DNA of 64,000 bases from Ulva prolifera (lineage: Eukaryota > Chlorophyta > Ulvophyceae > Ulvales > Ulvaceae): assembly GCA_023078555.1 (NCBI GenBank), contig CM041200.1:1426001-1490000 (forward strand), read 5' to 3'. Below the pieces are notes generated by a model that was not told the origin of the DNA, searched no databases, and saw only the letters and a list, made by a program, of their open reading frames with translations. Position numbers and translations under genes: made by a program. Below are positions 25,154 to 36,170 of this stretch, in pieces (position 1 is the stretch's first letter; each line of letters opens with the position of its first letter).

Positions 25154-28100
25154 ATGTTGGGCACCGTTTGCCGAGCTGTTGCTGCGGCATGGCCCAAGGC
25201 TGTTCCAGTTGCGCCACACCGAGGTAAATACATCTCGAGAGTAGTCTTGGGCGTACCTGGCTCCCGGAAGTTCCGTAGCGTACCTTTTGCAACATCCCCA
25301 GCGTCCGACCTGGATCCAGCTCCACTGTCATGGCCGTCAAGGTGTGCACCAGCAGCCCATGGTGCCATGGCCGACGCAAGCGCACCTCCCCACACAGCAT
25401 ATAGGAACATCATTCGAGATGCTGATGTAGGAGCCACGAATGCGGTACCCTGAGGTCTTCTCAGGTTGGAGAAACCATCACAGTCTGCGGATGGGTGGAC
25501 AAGTACAGGAACCTTGGGGGCCTGCTGTTTCTGGACATCCGCGATCATACAGGGATACTGCAGGTTGTGTCAAACACTGCCAATGCAGAGGTGACACAGG
25601 TCGGAGAGACCCTCCGGCAGGAGTGGGTTGTCTCTATCACAGGCACACTGCAGCCTCGAAAAGATGTGAACGACAAGATCCCGACCGGACAGGTCGAGCT
25701 GATAGCCGAAGAAGTAGTTGTGCTGAACTCCCTGAAGCGTCCCCTGCCCTTCCCGATCTCCGAATCAGATGAGCAGGAACCCCCCAGGTGAGCTGCGCAC
25801 AAACCCCTGTGCGGTGCTCCACGTCCGCGCCCCATCTGCGACCCCATGCCCCCTCATCTGTTCCCCCTGTCAGATGACGTGTGCAGCTGAAGTATCCTGC
25901 ATCCCTCTTCCCTTGCATCAACACATGGTGCGGTAGATAGAGCATGTGCGCGGGTGCAGGGAGGAGCTGCGGCTAAAGAACCGGGTGCTCGATCTGCGGC
26001 GGCCGAGCATGGCCCGCAACCTCCGCATGCGCCACCAGATTGTGCAGTGCCTGCGGCGCAGGCTGGAGGACGCCCACGGCTTCCTCGAGGTCGAGACGCC
26101 TGTGCTCACACGTTCCACCCCCGAGGGCGCCCGCGACTATATCGTGCGGATCCCCCCCCCCCCCCCCCCCCCCCCCCCTGCTGTGTCCGAGGTGGCCCAT
26201 CAAATGTGTTGTATGCCAGGCATGACCGTCCATGTGCCTGAATACCTCGAGCATCGCCCCCCATGCGTTACGCAGCACCCATCTGCTCCACACTTACAGC
26301 GTCTGCCGCACCCCTGTGCTGGCGTCTGTTCATGCATGGGCAAAATGCTGCACTGCGACCCGAGCACTCCGATACGCGGCTCACGGTGCCGGCGACACAG
26401 GGTGCGCGTGCTTCCACATCACGCATATGCGCCGGTATCCAGCAGCACCCCTGACACTCCATGCGCAGCTGCATGGGGCCGCGGTGCAGCGACCGCGGCG
26501 GAGGGTGCAGGTGCCTTCGCGGATCGCCGCGGGGAGCTGGTACGCGCTGCCGCAGAGCCCGCAGCTCTTCAAGCAGATGCTGATGGCGGCCGGCGTTGAC
26601 CGCTACTACCAGGTGGCGCGCTGCTTCCGGGACGAGGACCTCCGCGCCGACCGGCAGCCGGAGTTCACGCAGCTCGACCTCGAGGCCGCCTTCCTCGACC
26701 AGCCGGCACTGCTGGCCCTCACGGAGGACCTCCTAGCGCATCTCTTTGACTCAGTGCTTGGAGTGCAGCTGCAGACCCCGTTCCAGAGCATGACGTACGC
26801 CGACGCCATCGAGCAGTGCGACCCCCGCTCTCTGCATACGGCCTGCGGAAGCTGCGCCCACCTCCGCGTATGCTGGATCAGCTTACGCCTACGCAAGGAA
26901 TGACGTGCATCTTGTCCGTACTTACGCACATGCGCTGCCGGCAGCGGCACAGTCGATGGGCTGCGGAATGTGATGAACGGCCGGCGCGTCTGTTGAGGCA
27001 ATGAAGGGTGGAGAGTGTGTGCAGGTACGGCACCGACAAGCCGGACCTTCGGTTCGGGCTGCCGATGGCGACAATCAATGCGGCTGTGCGCGGCTGTGGC
27101 TTCAAGATCTTTGCGGATACGGTCGACAACGGTGGCACCGTCAAGGCGCTCGTGGTGCCAGAGGTGCGTGCCGCGGCAGAGCTGCCGCGCCGCGCGGAAA
27201 CACTGGGAACCCATGGGGCAGGGTGCTGCGCGCTGTGAGCAGCAGCTGGTGCTGAGGGTGCGGCCCGCATGCAGGGGAAGCGCATCAGCAACTCGCGGCT
27301 GAAGCCGAAGGGTGATATCGCCGCAGAGGCGGTCCGCGGCGGCGCGGCCGGGCTTGCGTTCGTGCGGCTGGCTGCCGGCAACGAGCTGGAGGGCGCCCGG
27401 GCCATTCGCGAGGGGCTGTCCGCAGAGCAGGCCGCGCGCATGATCGAGCTCTGCGGCGCCAAGGAGGGCGACCTCCTGCTCATCGCGGCAGGCGAGGCAG
27501 CCGTTGTGAATCGGTGTGCATCTCCCCCAATGCATGAACAGCATGCGTGCGGGCACAGTCATGCTGAATCTGTGCGCGGGCACGGGTGAACCCAGACTGT
27601 AGAGGTGACACACGTGTTGGCTGTCAGGGCTGTGGGCAGGGAAGAGGGGCGGTTGCGGTGCAGGTCCTTGGACATGGTGCGGCAGTTTCTGGGCGACCAG
27701 CTCGGGGAGGTCGACGAGTCAGCACACAGCTTGGCATGGATCCTGGACTGGCCGATGTTTGAGCACAACGCGGACGAGGGGCGGCTGGAGGCTTTGCACC
27801 ACCCCTTCACCGCACCACAAGACACCGCGGGGGACATCCGCGACGCGACTGCGTACGCGTACGACGTGGTGTACAACGGCGTGGAGATCGGCGGCGGCTC
27901 GCTGCGCATCTACCGGCGCGACGTGCAGCGGCAGGTGTTCGAGGCAATCGGGCTGAGTGATGAGGAGGCGGAAGGGAAGTTTGGGTACCTGCTTGACGCG
28001 TTTGACTCGGGCGCGCCACCGCATGGCGGCCTGGCGCTTGGACTGGACCGCCTCGCGATGCTCATGTCGGGGAGTAGCTCCATCAGGGATGTGATTGCGT

Positions 28101-28219
28101 TCCCCAAGACCACCGCTGCGCAGTGCTTGTTAACGAGGGCACCTGCCGAAGTTGACGACATGCAGCTTGCCGAGCTGCACGTTGGGAGGGTGGGCAAGGC
28201 TGTGCAGGCGGACAGCTGA
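25154..28219 (+). CDS. aspS: Aspartyl-tRNA synthetase, bacterial/organellar type
   Basis: Charges tRNA-Asp (class II synthetase). Exons 25154-25341, 25431-25787, 25960-26143, 26511-26815, 27025-27163, 27275-27513 and 27664-28219 all agree in phase and give 655 residues. The first about 60 residues are Ala/Arg/Ser-rich with no acidic cluster, as in a plastid or mitochondrial presequence. Then come the OB-fold anticodon domain ([20 protein letters not shown]), motif 1 around 25990-26100, motif 2 ([20 protein letters not shown] near 26625), [11 protein letters not shown] at 27026, a GAD-type insertion (27025-27513) that marks the bacterial family, and motif 3 ([13 protein letters not shown] near 28024). 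The intron after 26143 begins GTGCGGAT and runs straight into 27 cytosines. TGTAA at 28381 is the likely poly(A) signal. The cytosolic archaeal-type enzyme would lack the GAD insertion, so organellar or dual targeting is inferred. Confidence 0.95.
26152..26178. repeat. 27-nt poly-C tract in an AspRS intron
   Basis: Uninterrupted run of C starting 9 nt after the 5' splice site at 26143/26144. It is not coding in the spliced model, because the flanking exons join as DYI-VPSRI. Confidence 0.9.
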
Positions 28220-28599
28220 TACCGTGGCGTAGGGGGTTCCTCTATGCAGGTTATATCATAGTGTTCTGTTCCTGTTATGCTCTTGTTGGTCTCCCGGACA
28301 GGACTGTTCCGGTTGACCGAGTGTCTAAAGGTGTGCCAAGCATGCATAGGCTGGCCCAGCACCAGCGGCTGCGAGGTACATGTAAATTGCTTCGGCAAGA
28401 GGGATATCAACTTGTATGAATGCACTTCCTGTGAGCTGGTCGCGCAACAGCGCACCAGCCGGTGCTCAGCGCACGCCACGACAGCTGCGGGCGATATTTC
28501 GCACAGTGCGATCGCCGGCCAAGGTAACTGCTCCTGATCGAGCCGCACTGACATAGGACAATTCTTTTGAGCTTTTGATGTGAACCACGTCCCGATACA
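28220..28599. other. Intergenic with TGTAA
   Basis: AspRS 3' flank. TGTAA at 28381-28385 is the candidate poly(A) site. Nothing else is supported. Confidence 0.5.
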
Positions 28600-30264
28600 A
28601 TGAAGAAGCCCAGGCACATAAGCGAAGATGCTGCGGAAAGCATCATGCAAGAAGCGGGATCAAGGAGCGTCAATACGGCAATGTTCGCAACAAATGATGT
28701 TGCGATACTACGTCAGCACGGCAAGGTAAGTCGGCGTCGTTGTGAATGGCTCAAGCCACAGCTTTTTGCAGCGTTCTGTGGTATCTCGATGAGGAATTGA
28801 GGACTGCCCGAACTGGTGGAGCAGTTCGAGAAAAGCGTCCAGTTAATTGCTTCAACGCAATTCAGGCTACCGATGGCAAGGAAACCAGTGTGGAGGAGGC
28901 CACTCGGCAGTTCTGGCAGCGAACTTTGGGCATGGATGCGGATGCAGTGCTCGACTATACTCCACTGAATGATACAAGCATTACCCAGCGACAGCCTCAA
29001 TACCCCGTTAACTTGGGGCCTACCATACGAGTCCTTACGAGATTGTGTGAGCAAGTGATCAGTGATGAACAAGGTACATATGTGAACATCTACAGTCTCA
29101 CCGCATCAGATGCAGCCACTCCACGGCAACAAATTCATGACGCAATCCATGAATGTTGGGACGGTATATGCTCAATCTCATGAGTACAGGTCGGCATGCA
29201 AGTCAGCACATCATATCAACACCCCAGCCCAGGTGCACGCACATGGATCCTGACCAGATCTACAACAGCTGCCTGGACCGTAGCACACATGAACAAGGCA
29301 GCGCATCCGTGATCACAGATTTTCGCGGTGCTCGTGGATACATCGCTGCAATGAGGAAAGTGCGGAGCCATCACCCATCAGGACCTCTAGACGAATCAGA
29401 CGCACAGGCTGCAGCATTGCTGAGTAATGATAAAGCAGCCACATTCCTTGACAAGCTACGTCATCATTCCAGCCGGAATGCTTGGGAACACACAACGAGC
29501 CAAAGGTTGAGCTCGCCCAACACGATGGCACAGCAGCAGTCCTGGTGGCAAGTGGGCAAAGCTACCGTTGAAGTCCCAACGGCAGCCCGCCCGTGGATTA
29601 TGCTGGCAGGGCCAGGGTTTGCACCTGGGTGCTTTGCTGCAACAGGAGAGCCGGAGGACTGCGCTGCGCTTGAGGAGCTAAAAAATCCGAGGAAACATGT
29701 TGGTCCTGATGTCTCGCATCTACCAAGGCCGTCTGACAAGCTTGCGTTTCAACATCAACATCAAGGTGCTGAACAATCGTCCGCATGGCCCTGGATTGAA
29801 TATTGGACGCTGGCACAGACTCCAGGCAAATTCCGAGAGTGATATTTGCAGGGCAGGAAGGGGCGCTGCCGTCCATTCGGAAGACGCTCGCAGATATGTT
29901 TGACGACTCAATGTTAACGAGCGTGCCTCCCAAGGTCGTGTACAGCGGCAGGGCAATAAGCAGCAACGACTCGCTTGGCCGTGCACTCTCCGAGACTTCG
30001 GTTGACGCCGTGCCCTGTCTGCGGTACCGGTCTCGCCACGCGACCATGCTTGCACACATGAAGGAAGTGGAAACAGCTGCGATCAAGGACCAGCCAACGG
30101 CTCTACATCTCCTGGTAATGAAAAGTCAGACGAAGAGCAGGGGCCCGGGGCATGATTGCGTGGAAGCACAAGCACCATCACAGACCCGCGAGCACGATGA
30201 ACAAACTTCTGAATTTTCGCCCGACCTGTCTGGCAGTCTTGGATCCCGCTGTAACAACGCTTAG
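28600..30264 (+). CDS. Unidentified 464-residue protein
   Basis: Four exons, 28600-28725, 28794-29073, 29190-29765 and 29852-30264, agree in phase and end at a TAG. The second exon contains RPVNCFNAIQATDGKETSVE and a following acidic/aromatic block. The third is Ser/His/Gln-rich, with WWQVGKATVEV and a Gly/Pro stretch (ARPWIMLAGPGFAPG). The fourth is Ser/Asp-rich and looks partly disordered. There is no signal peptide, membrane helix or known catalytic motif. The last exon may instead splice at a GTAATG near 30115 into the exons at 30315-31003, which would make this the N-terminal part of a membrane protein. Function unknown. Confidence 0.45.
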
Positions 30265-30314
30265 TCCGCAATCACTGATGCAGCGCTAGCGCGCATACGA
30301 CACGGATGTTACAG

Positions 30315-31003
30315 CTGCTTTGGAAACGACACAAACGCAATATCATTACTCCAAGGTACACCCGTCAGTTATGGTGTATGCCGGCGGAGCTCACGGCGGT
30401 AGCAGTTGTCTGGTGTGCGACGATACCTCCCTGCCAGAGACTTGCTGGCGCATTGCCTGCAGCGGTGCGTGAGCGCCCAGGACCATTCAAATGTTACCGG
30501 TCTACGACTGCTGTGCAACCGCTGATGCATGTTCACATGCGGATAGTCTGCCTGTTGCCGACCTCCTGCGTGCATGGCAGACCACTACACTCGTGCAGTG
30601 ATGACGCGACAAGCTGGCTGGCATTGCCTATGCGTTCGATGACCTTGTTGCAGTGCTGGTGGATTGGTGAGCCAAGCTCCAGACGTCTCGTTCCCGCCGT
30701 TCGTATGGTATGTGTACGTTCTTGCCGCGACCTTGCAGGACATGCCACGGAGTCATTTTGAAGTCGTTGCGATCAGACCGGCCCGGCCAGTCAATAAGAA
30801 TGAACGACCCGCCTAACGAGACAACCAACAGCTCATCCACAGTGCGCGACTACCATACCTGCAAGACGGAACGCTGTCATACAAGACCAACTCAGTTGAT
30901 AGCCATGTTGCAGTTTCTTTTGACAATTTCCTAGCAAAGATCATCGCATACACGATCATACTGGTGCTGGCTTCATCTGCGGCTGCAAAAAAGGCAAGAC
31001 AGC
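30315..31003 (+). CDS. Orphan exons: cysteine motif and a membrane helix
   Basis: Protein-like segments between good splice signals: CFGNDTNAISLLQ (30316-30356), SCLVCDDTSLPETCWRIACS (near 30403-30462), MLPVYDCCATADACSHADSL (near 30493-30552), KLAGIAYAFDDLVAVLVD (near 30611-30664), DMPRSHFEVVAIRPARP (30740-30790) and a segment ending in a transmembrane helix, KIIAYTIILVLASSAAAKKA (near 30939-30998). Together they read like an exposed domain followed by a C-terminal membrane anchor with a basic tail. They may be the 3' end of the gene starting at 28600 or a separate gene. I could not fix all junctions and know no matching family. Confidence 0.35.
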
Positions 31004-31030
31004 TGCTTCATTGTTTGCTCGGCTCATTCC

Positions 31031-32218
31031 ATGCTTCCTGTGCAGTGCATCCGGACAGCACCGCCACATCCAACATGGAAGCCAGGAGACAAGCAGCCCT
31101 TGCCATTCCCCGGAGATTACATAAGTCTCACGCCTAAAGAGCTTGGCGGCTCTGCGTGCTACCCGCTGGTCATTTCAGCGGTCGTGCCTCGGCCCATCGG
31201 CTTCATTTCTAGCATGAGCTCAGAAGGGAAGGTACAGCACTCGTAGCGAGCTGCACAAATCTCCCATACAACAGCAGCACCACAGAAAATGCTTGCTTGC
31301 AGGTCAACCTGAGCCCGTATAGCTACTTTGGAGCAATGGGCCATGACCCACCCCTGGTGTGCCCCCGCAAGCTGCGCAGACATCTGACCTGCCCCTGCTC
31401 AACCGCTTGATCTCAGCCATGACGCACTCGCAGAAACGCTGCTGGAAGCCACCGCGTGTGTGCACAGGTGGCGATCAGCTGTTGCCGCAGCGGCCTCCGG
31501 GGAGGCGGGATGAAAGACACGCTGGCAAACATCCTCGCTACAAAGGAGTGCGTCGTCAACATCATGTCTGAGTGGTTTGTTGAGGCCGCCAACTACACCT
31601 GCGGCCCCTACGATGCTGGCCAGAACGAGTTTGAGATCGCGGGCCTCACTCCGCTGCCCTCCGTTGCAGTGGCGCCCCCGCGTGTTGCCGAGTCTGCTGT
31701 GCACATGGAGTGCGTGATGCGGCACCACTGGGACGTGCAGAACGACCAGGTGCTTCGCTGCGTCACACTTAAGCCCGCCTGCCTGGCCCAAGCATGCCAC
31801 GTCAATTTCGCAGCGTGACAGCCTTGGGCCACCCGGGGGTGATATCTTGTGGCTTGGCCGGTGTCTGGCTGGGCACGGAAGCCCTGCATGTGTGTGCGGG
31901 TTTCAGGGGCTGAGCTGGCGTGCAGGGGAAGGACACGACCACAGTGCTACTGGCGGAAGTTGTCAAGTTCCACGTGCATGAGGGAGTTGCCGGGACGAGC
32001 CCGAGTGGGCGCACTGTGGTTGACCCCATCAAACTGAAGCCCATCTCCCGGCTAGGGGGAAACACGTGAGCTCCCGCCCCTGCCTGCACGGGCCCTAAAC
32101 CAGGATGACAAAGGTTGCAGCCGCCTTCACATTGGGCGCTGGATGCAGGTACGGAGTGATCAAAGAGCTGTTTGACCTACCACGGCCGGACAGGGAAGCA
32201 CAGAGCAGAGTGTTGTGA
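31031..32218 (+). CDS. Flavin reductase-like (FMN split-barrel) protein
   Basis: Exons 31031-31231, 31303-31356, 31468-31749, 31926-32065 and 32149-32218 agree in phase, giving 248 residues. The fold is the flavin-reductase-like split barrel that binds FMN non-covalently. Typical marks are YPLVISAVVPRPIGFISS in exon 1, VNLSPYSYFGAMGHDPPL in exon 2, a KDTLANI segment in exon 3, and a late SRLGGNTYG segment across the last junction. Bacterial relatives are NAD(P)H:flavin oxidoreductases or flavoredoxins. The exact substrate here is unknown. No presequence is obvious. The stop lies 41 bp from the stop of the opposing SET gene, so the two transcripts probably overlap at their 3' ends. Confidence 0.88.
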
Positions 32219-32259
32219 GAGGGCACGAGGCTGGGCCACACCCTGGCGGCGGTGCCGGG

Positions 32260-34321
32260 CTACGCCAGCGTGATGCCGTAGTCCAGGAGCGCCTGCCGCT
32301 GGTCAGCCTGCGGGGCATCGAGGTCGATGTAGCTGATACAGAGCTCCTCCCCGGCGGCGATGGCGCGGCCGGCGCAGATGACGGCTCGCCCGTCGCCGTC
32401 ATAGTCCTCCTTCAGAGCCTCCGCGTTGGGCGCCTGCGAGTGGTTCATGCAGCTCTGCAGGCTGTACAGTGCCGTGCCCTGCATGTGCTTCACCTTTACG
32501 TACTCGACTGCGCCGCGTGCACGAGCAGGGAAGATCAGCAGCTAGCCTGATTTAATGACCGGCGGTCGTGGCTGCAAGCCCCTCCGCCACGGTGCTCTGT
32601 ATTAGATCAGTCTGAGTAACACCCGTGCCCTTCAGTAGCATCGCACCTCCACACACGCGTCGTAGTCCGTGTCCAGGGCGTCGAGCCACACCCCAGTCTG
32701 GCCAAGCACCTTCGCGCGGCGCGGCTCCGGGAGGTCGTCGCAGGCGAGGAAGTACAGCTCAAGCGGGGACTGCACCTGCAGCGCGAGGTTGTTCAGCTCG
32801 AACATGCCGATCACGGAGCCCCAGACACGCTCGTCCAGCAGCTCCTTCGGGACACCGCTGGGCAGCGCCGCCTTCAGCAGCCTCAGCGAATCGCATGCCA
32901 TCTCCCTGCATGTACCCGGCTCAGATCACGCACCACTTTTGCACCAAGTGCTTGCGCCACGCGTGTTCAATTGCGTGGCGCCGGCTGAGAAAGGCCGTGT
33001 TGCGACCTTACTGTACTTACGATGGAAGTGCCGCAGCAGATCACCTGAGGTCCGCGCGCCATGCTGCCTCGTCATCGAGATCCGACGGCATCGGTACATG
33101 CTCCCACCACACCGCCTTTGCGATCGATTTGAAGGGCTTCCACGCAAAGTGTAGAGCTGCTGCCCTCATGCCTGCGGCGTCGCCGTCCCGCGCCGCGTCA
33201 CAGAGATCCGCTTTGCACACAGCCTCAAACATGCATGCCGCTCCGGCAGCGAGCGCCACCGCTCGTGCCGCCACACGGAAGATGTCGTTGCTGTTGGCCG
33301 CGTGCTGGTAGAATTCTGACACCGCAGTGGCATCGGCGAGGTCACCCAGCCAGGCTGGCGCTGCACACGCACTGCTGACTGTGCCGCTGGGGCCAGCCGC
33401 AGACGGGTATGCGTCCAGACGGCCGCCAACACTGCATGCGTGCACAACATGTGGCGCGACTTGTGCCTGATCGAAGGCCTCTACAAAGCTGCAGCTGCGC
33501 ACAGCCTGTGGGATCTGCCCGTGGGGCCCTGGGCTGAGTGCTGCGGCCCAGGTGACCCAGGCCAGCGCGGCACATTCATGGCTGCAGAACATCCACTCTG
33601 ATTCATCTGGGAGGACTATGGCCTTTCCCAGTAGCGGGAGTCCTGGCTGCTCGGGTGGTAGCTGCTCAGGCTCCCTGCAGTGTTGCAGGAGCATTCGGAG
33701 TGTCAGCGGGACCTCAGCTCCTTGACTTGTCTCCAGCGTTGGCTGCTCAGGCTCCCACTCAACTGTGGGTACCTGAGTATCGCCGGACAGGAGTGCAAGT
33801 GCAGCCTCGCGGAGGGTGCAGGGCTGGGGATCAGCGGTGTCCTGTGCTTGCTCAAAGACTGAGAGCAGGCGGAATCCAAGCTGCAGCTCGAGGGGCCCGA
33901 TGTAGCGGAAGCACTGGTCACATATCAGCGCATGCTGCCGGTTGGCAACGTGCTGCTCCCCAACCTGCATGCCCATACAGGTTCATCCAGAAGCTGTGTT
34001 GTTGCATGAGCGCATTCACAGGCGACGATAGGCTTTAGGCAATCATGGCGCCGGCAAGGACAACGACAAGGCTCAGGTGGAAGTGGAGCCGACCAGAGGG
34101 GCTTCAGTGAATATTCTTTCGCCGTGCTGCATTGCCTTGCATGCAACGATACCCTTGCCTTTGCCATCAACATCAGGCACCACCTCGATACTGGCATCAT
34201 CGCCCTGGATATGGGTGATCAAACATGCATGGAAATCCAGAATGTCGCCTCTGTCCATGGGCTGTAACATCGCATCAACGGTTCCTGCCATGGCTGCTGC
34301 CTGCCAGGTGCTCGCAGGCAA
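32260..34321 (-). CDS. ATXR2: SET-domain methyltransferase, ATXR2-like
   Basis: Minus-strand exons 34321-34094, 33964-33045, 32905-32647 and 32502-32260 agree in phase, giving 549 residues (539 if the ATG at 34291 is used). The SET domain is split. The N-terminal strand reads GKGIVACKAMQHGERIF. A long insertion follows with cysteine pairs (CDQCFRYIG; MFCSHECAALAW), as in SMYD/ATXR2-type proteins. The insert ends with SNDIFRVAARAVALAAGA. The C-terminal SET core has CMNHSQAPNAEA (the NHS-x-xPN signature) and GEELCISYIDL with the conserved tyrosine. ATXR2 is a plant histone lysine methyltransferase. The histone target in this alga is inferred, not shown. Confidence 0.88.
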
Positions 34322-34679
34322 CTGGCTCTACACACACCGCGTCCTAAGTACCAATCTTCACTACACGTTGTGCGACCATAGACATGCCGTGACCATGACC
34401 CAGCATTGCATCTACTCCAAATCCAATAGCGAGTTCGGGGGCGGACGTGAAGAAGTGGAGATTCAGCTGCGCTTCAAGCTCCCCCGATTTCACGCAACTG
34501 GACAACTAGGCCGCGCTTTGCGCCTGCGCGCTGTACCCGCAAATGTCTGCGCGACAAATGTAGGCCACAGTACAGCCTTAGACATGTTCCTGAAGGTGAG
34601 GGCAAGTTATCTGAGAGCAGCTTGGTAGTTGGACGCGTAGATCGTTGTTTACCAGCGTATTGTTCAAGTTCCGAGGGAA
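34322..34679. promoter_or_regulatory. Divergent intergenic region, ATXR2/LTO1
   Basis: 358 bp between two start codons facing away from each other, so it must hold both promoters. I see no clear TATA box or repeated operator. Confidence 0.4.
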
Positions 34680-36170
34680 ATGGCCATGTCCACGGCACCA
34701 TTTGCGCACCCCGTAACATGCCTACGGTGTTGTAAGGCCTCCCATTGCATCGGAAGGCGGGTGGTGGCGCGCGCTGATCCCAGCGATGCCAATCGGGGCA
34801 ACACAGCAGATCCGCCAGAGGAATTCGAAGATGCGGCGAAGTGGAGACAGATCGACGATCAGATCAGAAGTGAAGTCATGGGCAATGACTTTGACGACAC
34901 ACTGCCCCTGCCCTTCTTGGCAACAGTTTCTTCATTTGGCACAGCCCTGACAGGCTACCTGACGTGGAGTAAGCTCACGAACAACCATGTTGTGTGTCCG
35001 ATGTCTGGCTGCACCAGCATCTTGAGCAGCCCATACGCACAAATAGGGCCAGTACCGCTGTCCGCACTGGGACTTCTAGGCTATGCCACCGTTGCTTCCC
35101 TCTGCTTTTGTTCCATCGCCATCAAGAGACAGAAGTCCCCTGATGTGCTCCAAGCAGGCATGTGGCTGACGCGTGCACAGCAAGGCATATTATATGGTGT
35201 GTTTCAGGCAGAACACGCCTTGCAAGGCAGATGTATCATCAGGTTGTCGGCTCATACCCTGGCTGGACTTCAGCCATCATGCAAACTAGTCACACAGTGC
35301 ATCATACTGCCGCTTACTCTGTACCTCACTGGTTTGTGTGTGTGTGTGCTGTAGCATCGTCCATTCTTGCTGGCACCAGTATTGCCTTGGCTGTCACCCT
35401 GAAGACCCAATTCCCGGACGAGGCATGTGCTTTCTGCATGGCATCCATTGCTGCCTCGCTAACGCTCTACTTTACAAGCTTCTTCACGAGCGAAGATTCA
35501 GGAAAATCTCTATCGTTTGGAGGTGTTGTGGCATCGACGCTGCTGGTCACGGGTCTCTACGCAACGTACCCAGAGAATGTCACAGCAAGTGCGCTCCTTG
35601 GACTCGCGTGTGCAGATGAGATGACCGCAACTTCCTGTGGTAGCTCCTGTTTGTAGCCGTGCAATGCGGTAGCAGAGAGCGTTCTGCCTGGTGTCTGCTT
35701 TATATGGGATCTATTGCTGCAACGCTGAAAGCCCAGCTTGAGTGGCAGCAGGTGCAGCGCTGGGGGCGTCACACTATTCACCACGCCATGTCTGGCCTGC
35801 AGGAAGTGAGGTACCTTTCACAGACCCTCAAGTCACAAGTGACTCCCCTCAGGGGGCAGTGGAGCTTGCCCGTGCTCTACAGTCAAAGGGGGCAAAGATG
35901 TATGGTGCATTCTGGTGCTCCCACTGCTTTGAGCAGAAGCAGGCATTTGGAGTGGAGGCCAAGGCAGATCTTCCGTACGTAGAGTGCTACCCGGACGGGT
36001 ACTCAGGCCCCAAGAGCATCGCTAGAGCTTGCCTTGATGCTGATATTCAGGGGTTCCCGACGTGGATTATCAACGGACAGAAGGTAGAGGGCGACTGGCC
36101 GCTGCCATACCTGCAGTCCGTGCTGGAGGGTGCAGATCCCACTGTGGAGGCAAAGAAGTACCCGTACTAG
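34680..36170 (+). CDS. LTO1: LTO1: plastid VKOR-thioredoxin fusion
   Basis: Thiol oxidoreductase that forms disulfides in thylakoid-lumen proteins. Exons 34680-35157, 35355-35588 and 35803-36170 agree in phase, giving 359 residues. The N-terminus is Ser/Arg/Cys-rich like a transit peptide. The VKOR part has several membrane helices, the loop cysteine pair (VVCPMSGCTSILSSPY) and the catalytic CAFC near 35427. The C-terminal thioredoxin-like domain has the redox motif FWCSHC near 35910 and a cis-Pro segment (GFPTWIINGQKVEG). The first intron (35158-35354) has a GC donor (CAG|GCATGT) in place of GT. TGTAA at 36379 is the likely poly(A) signal. All catalytic cysteines are present. Confidence 0.94.
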
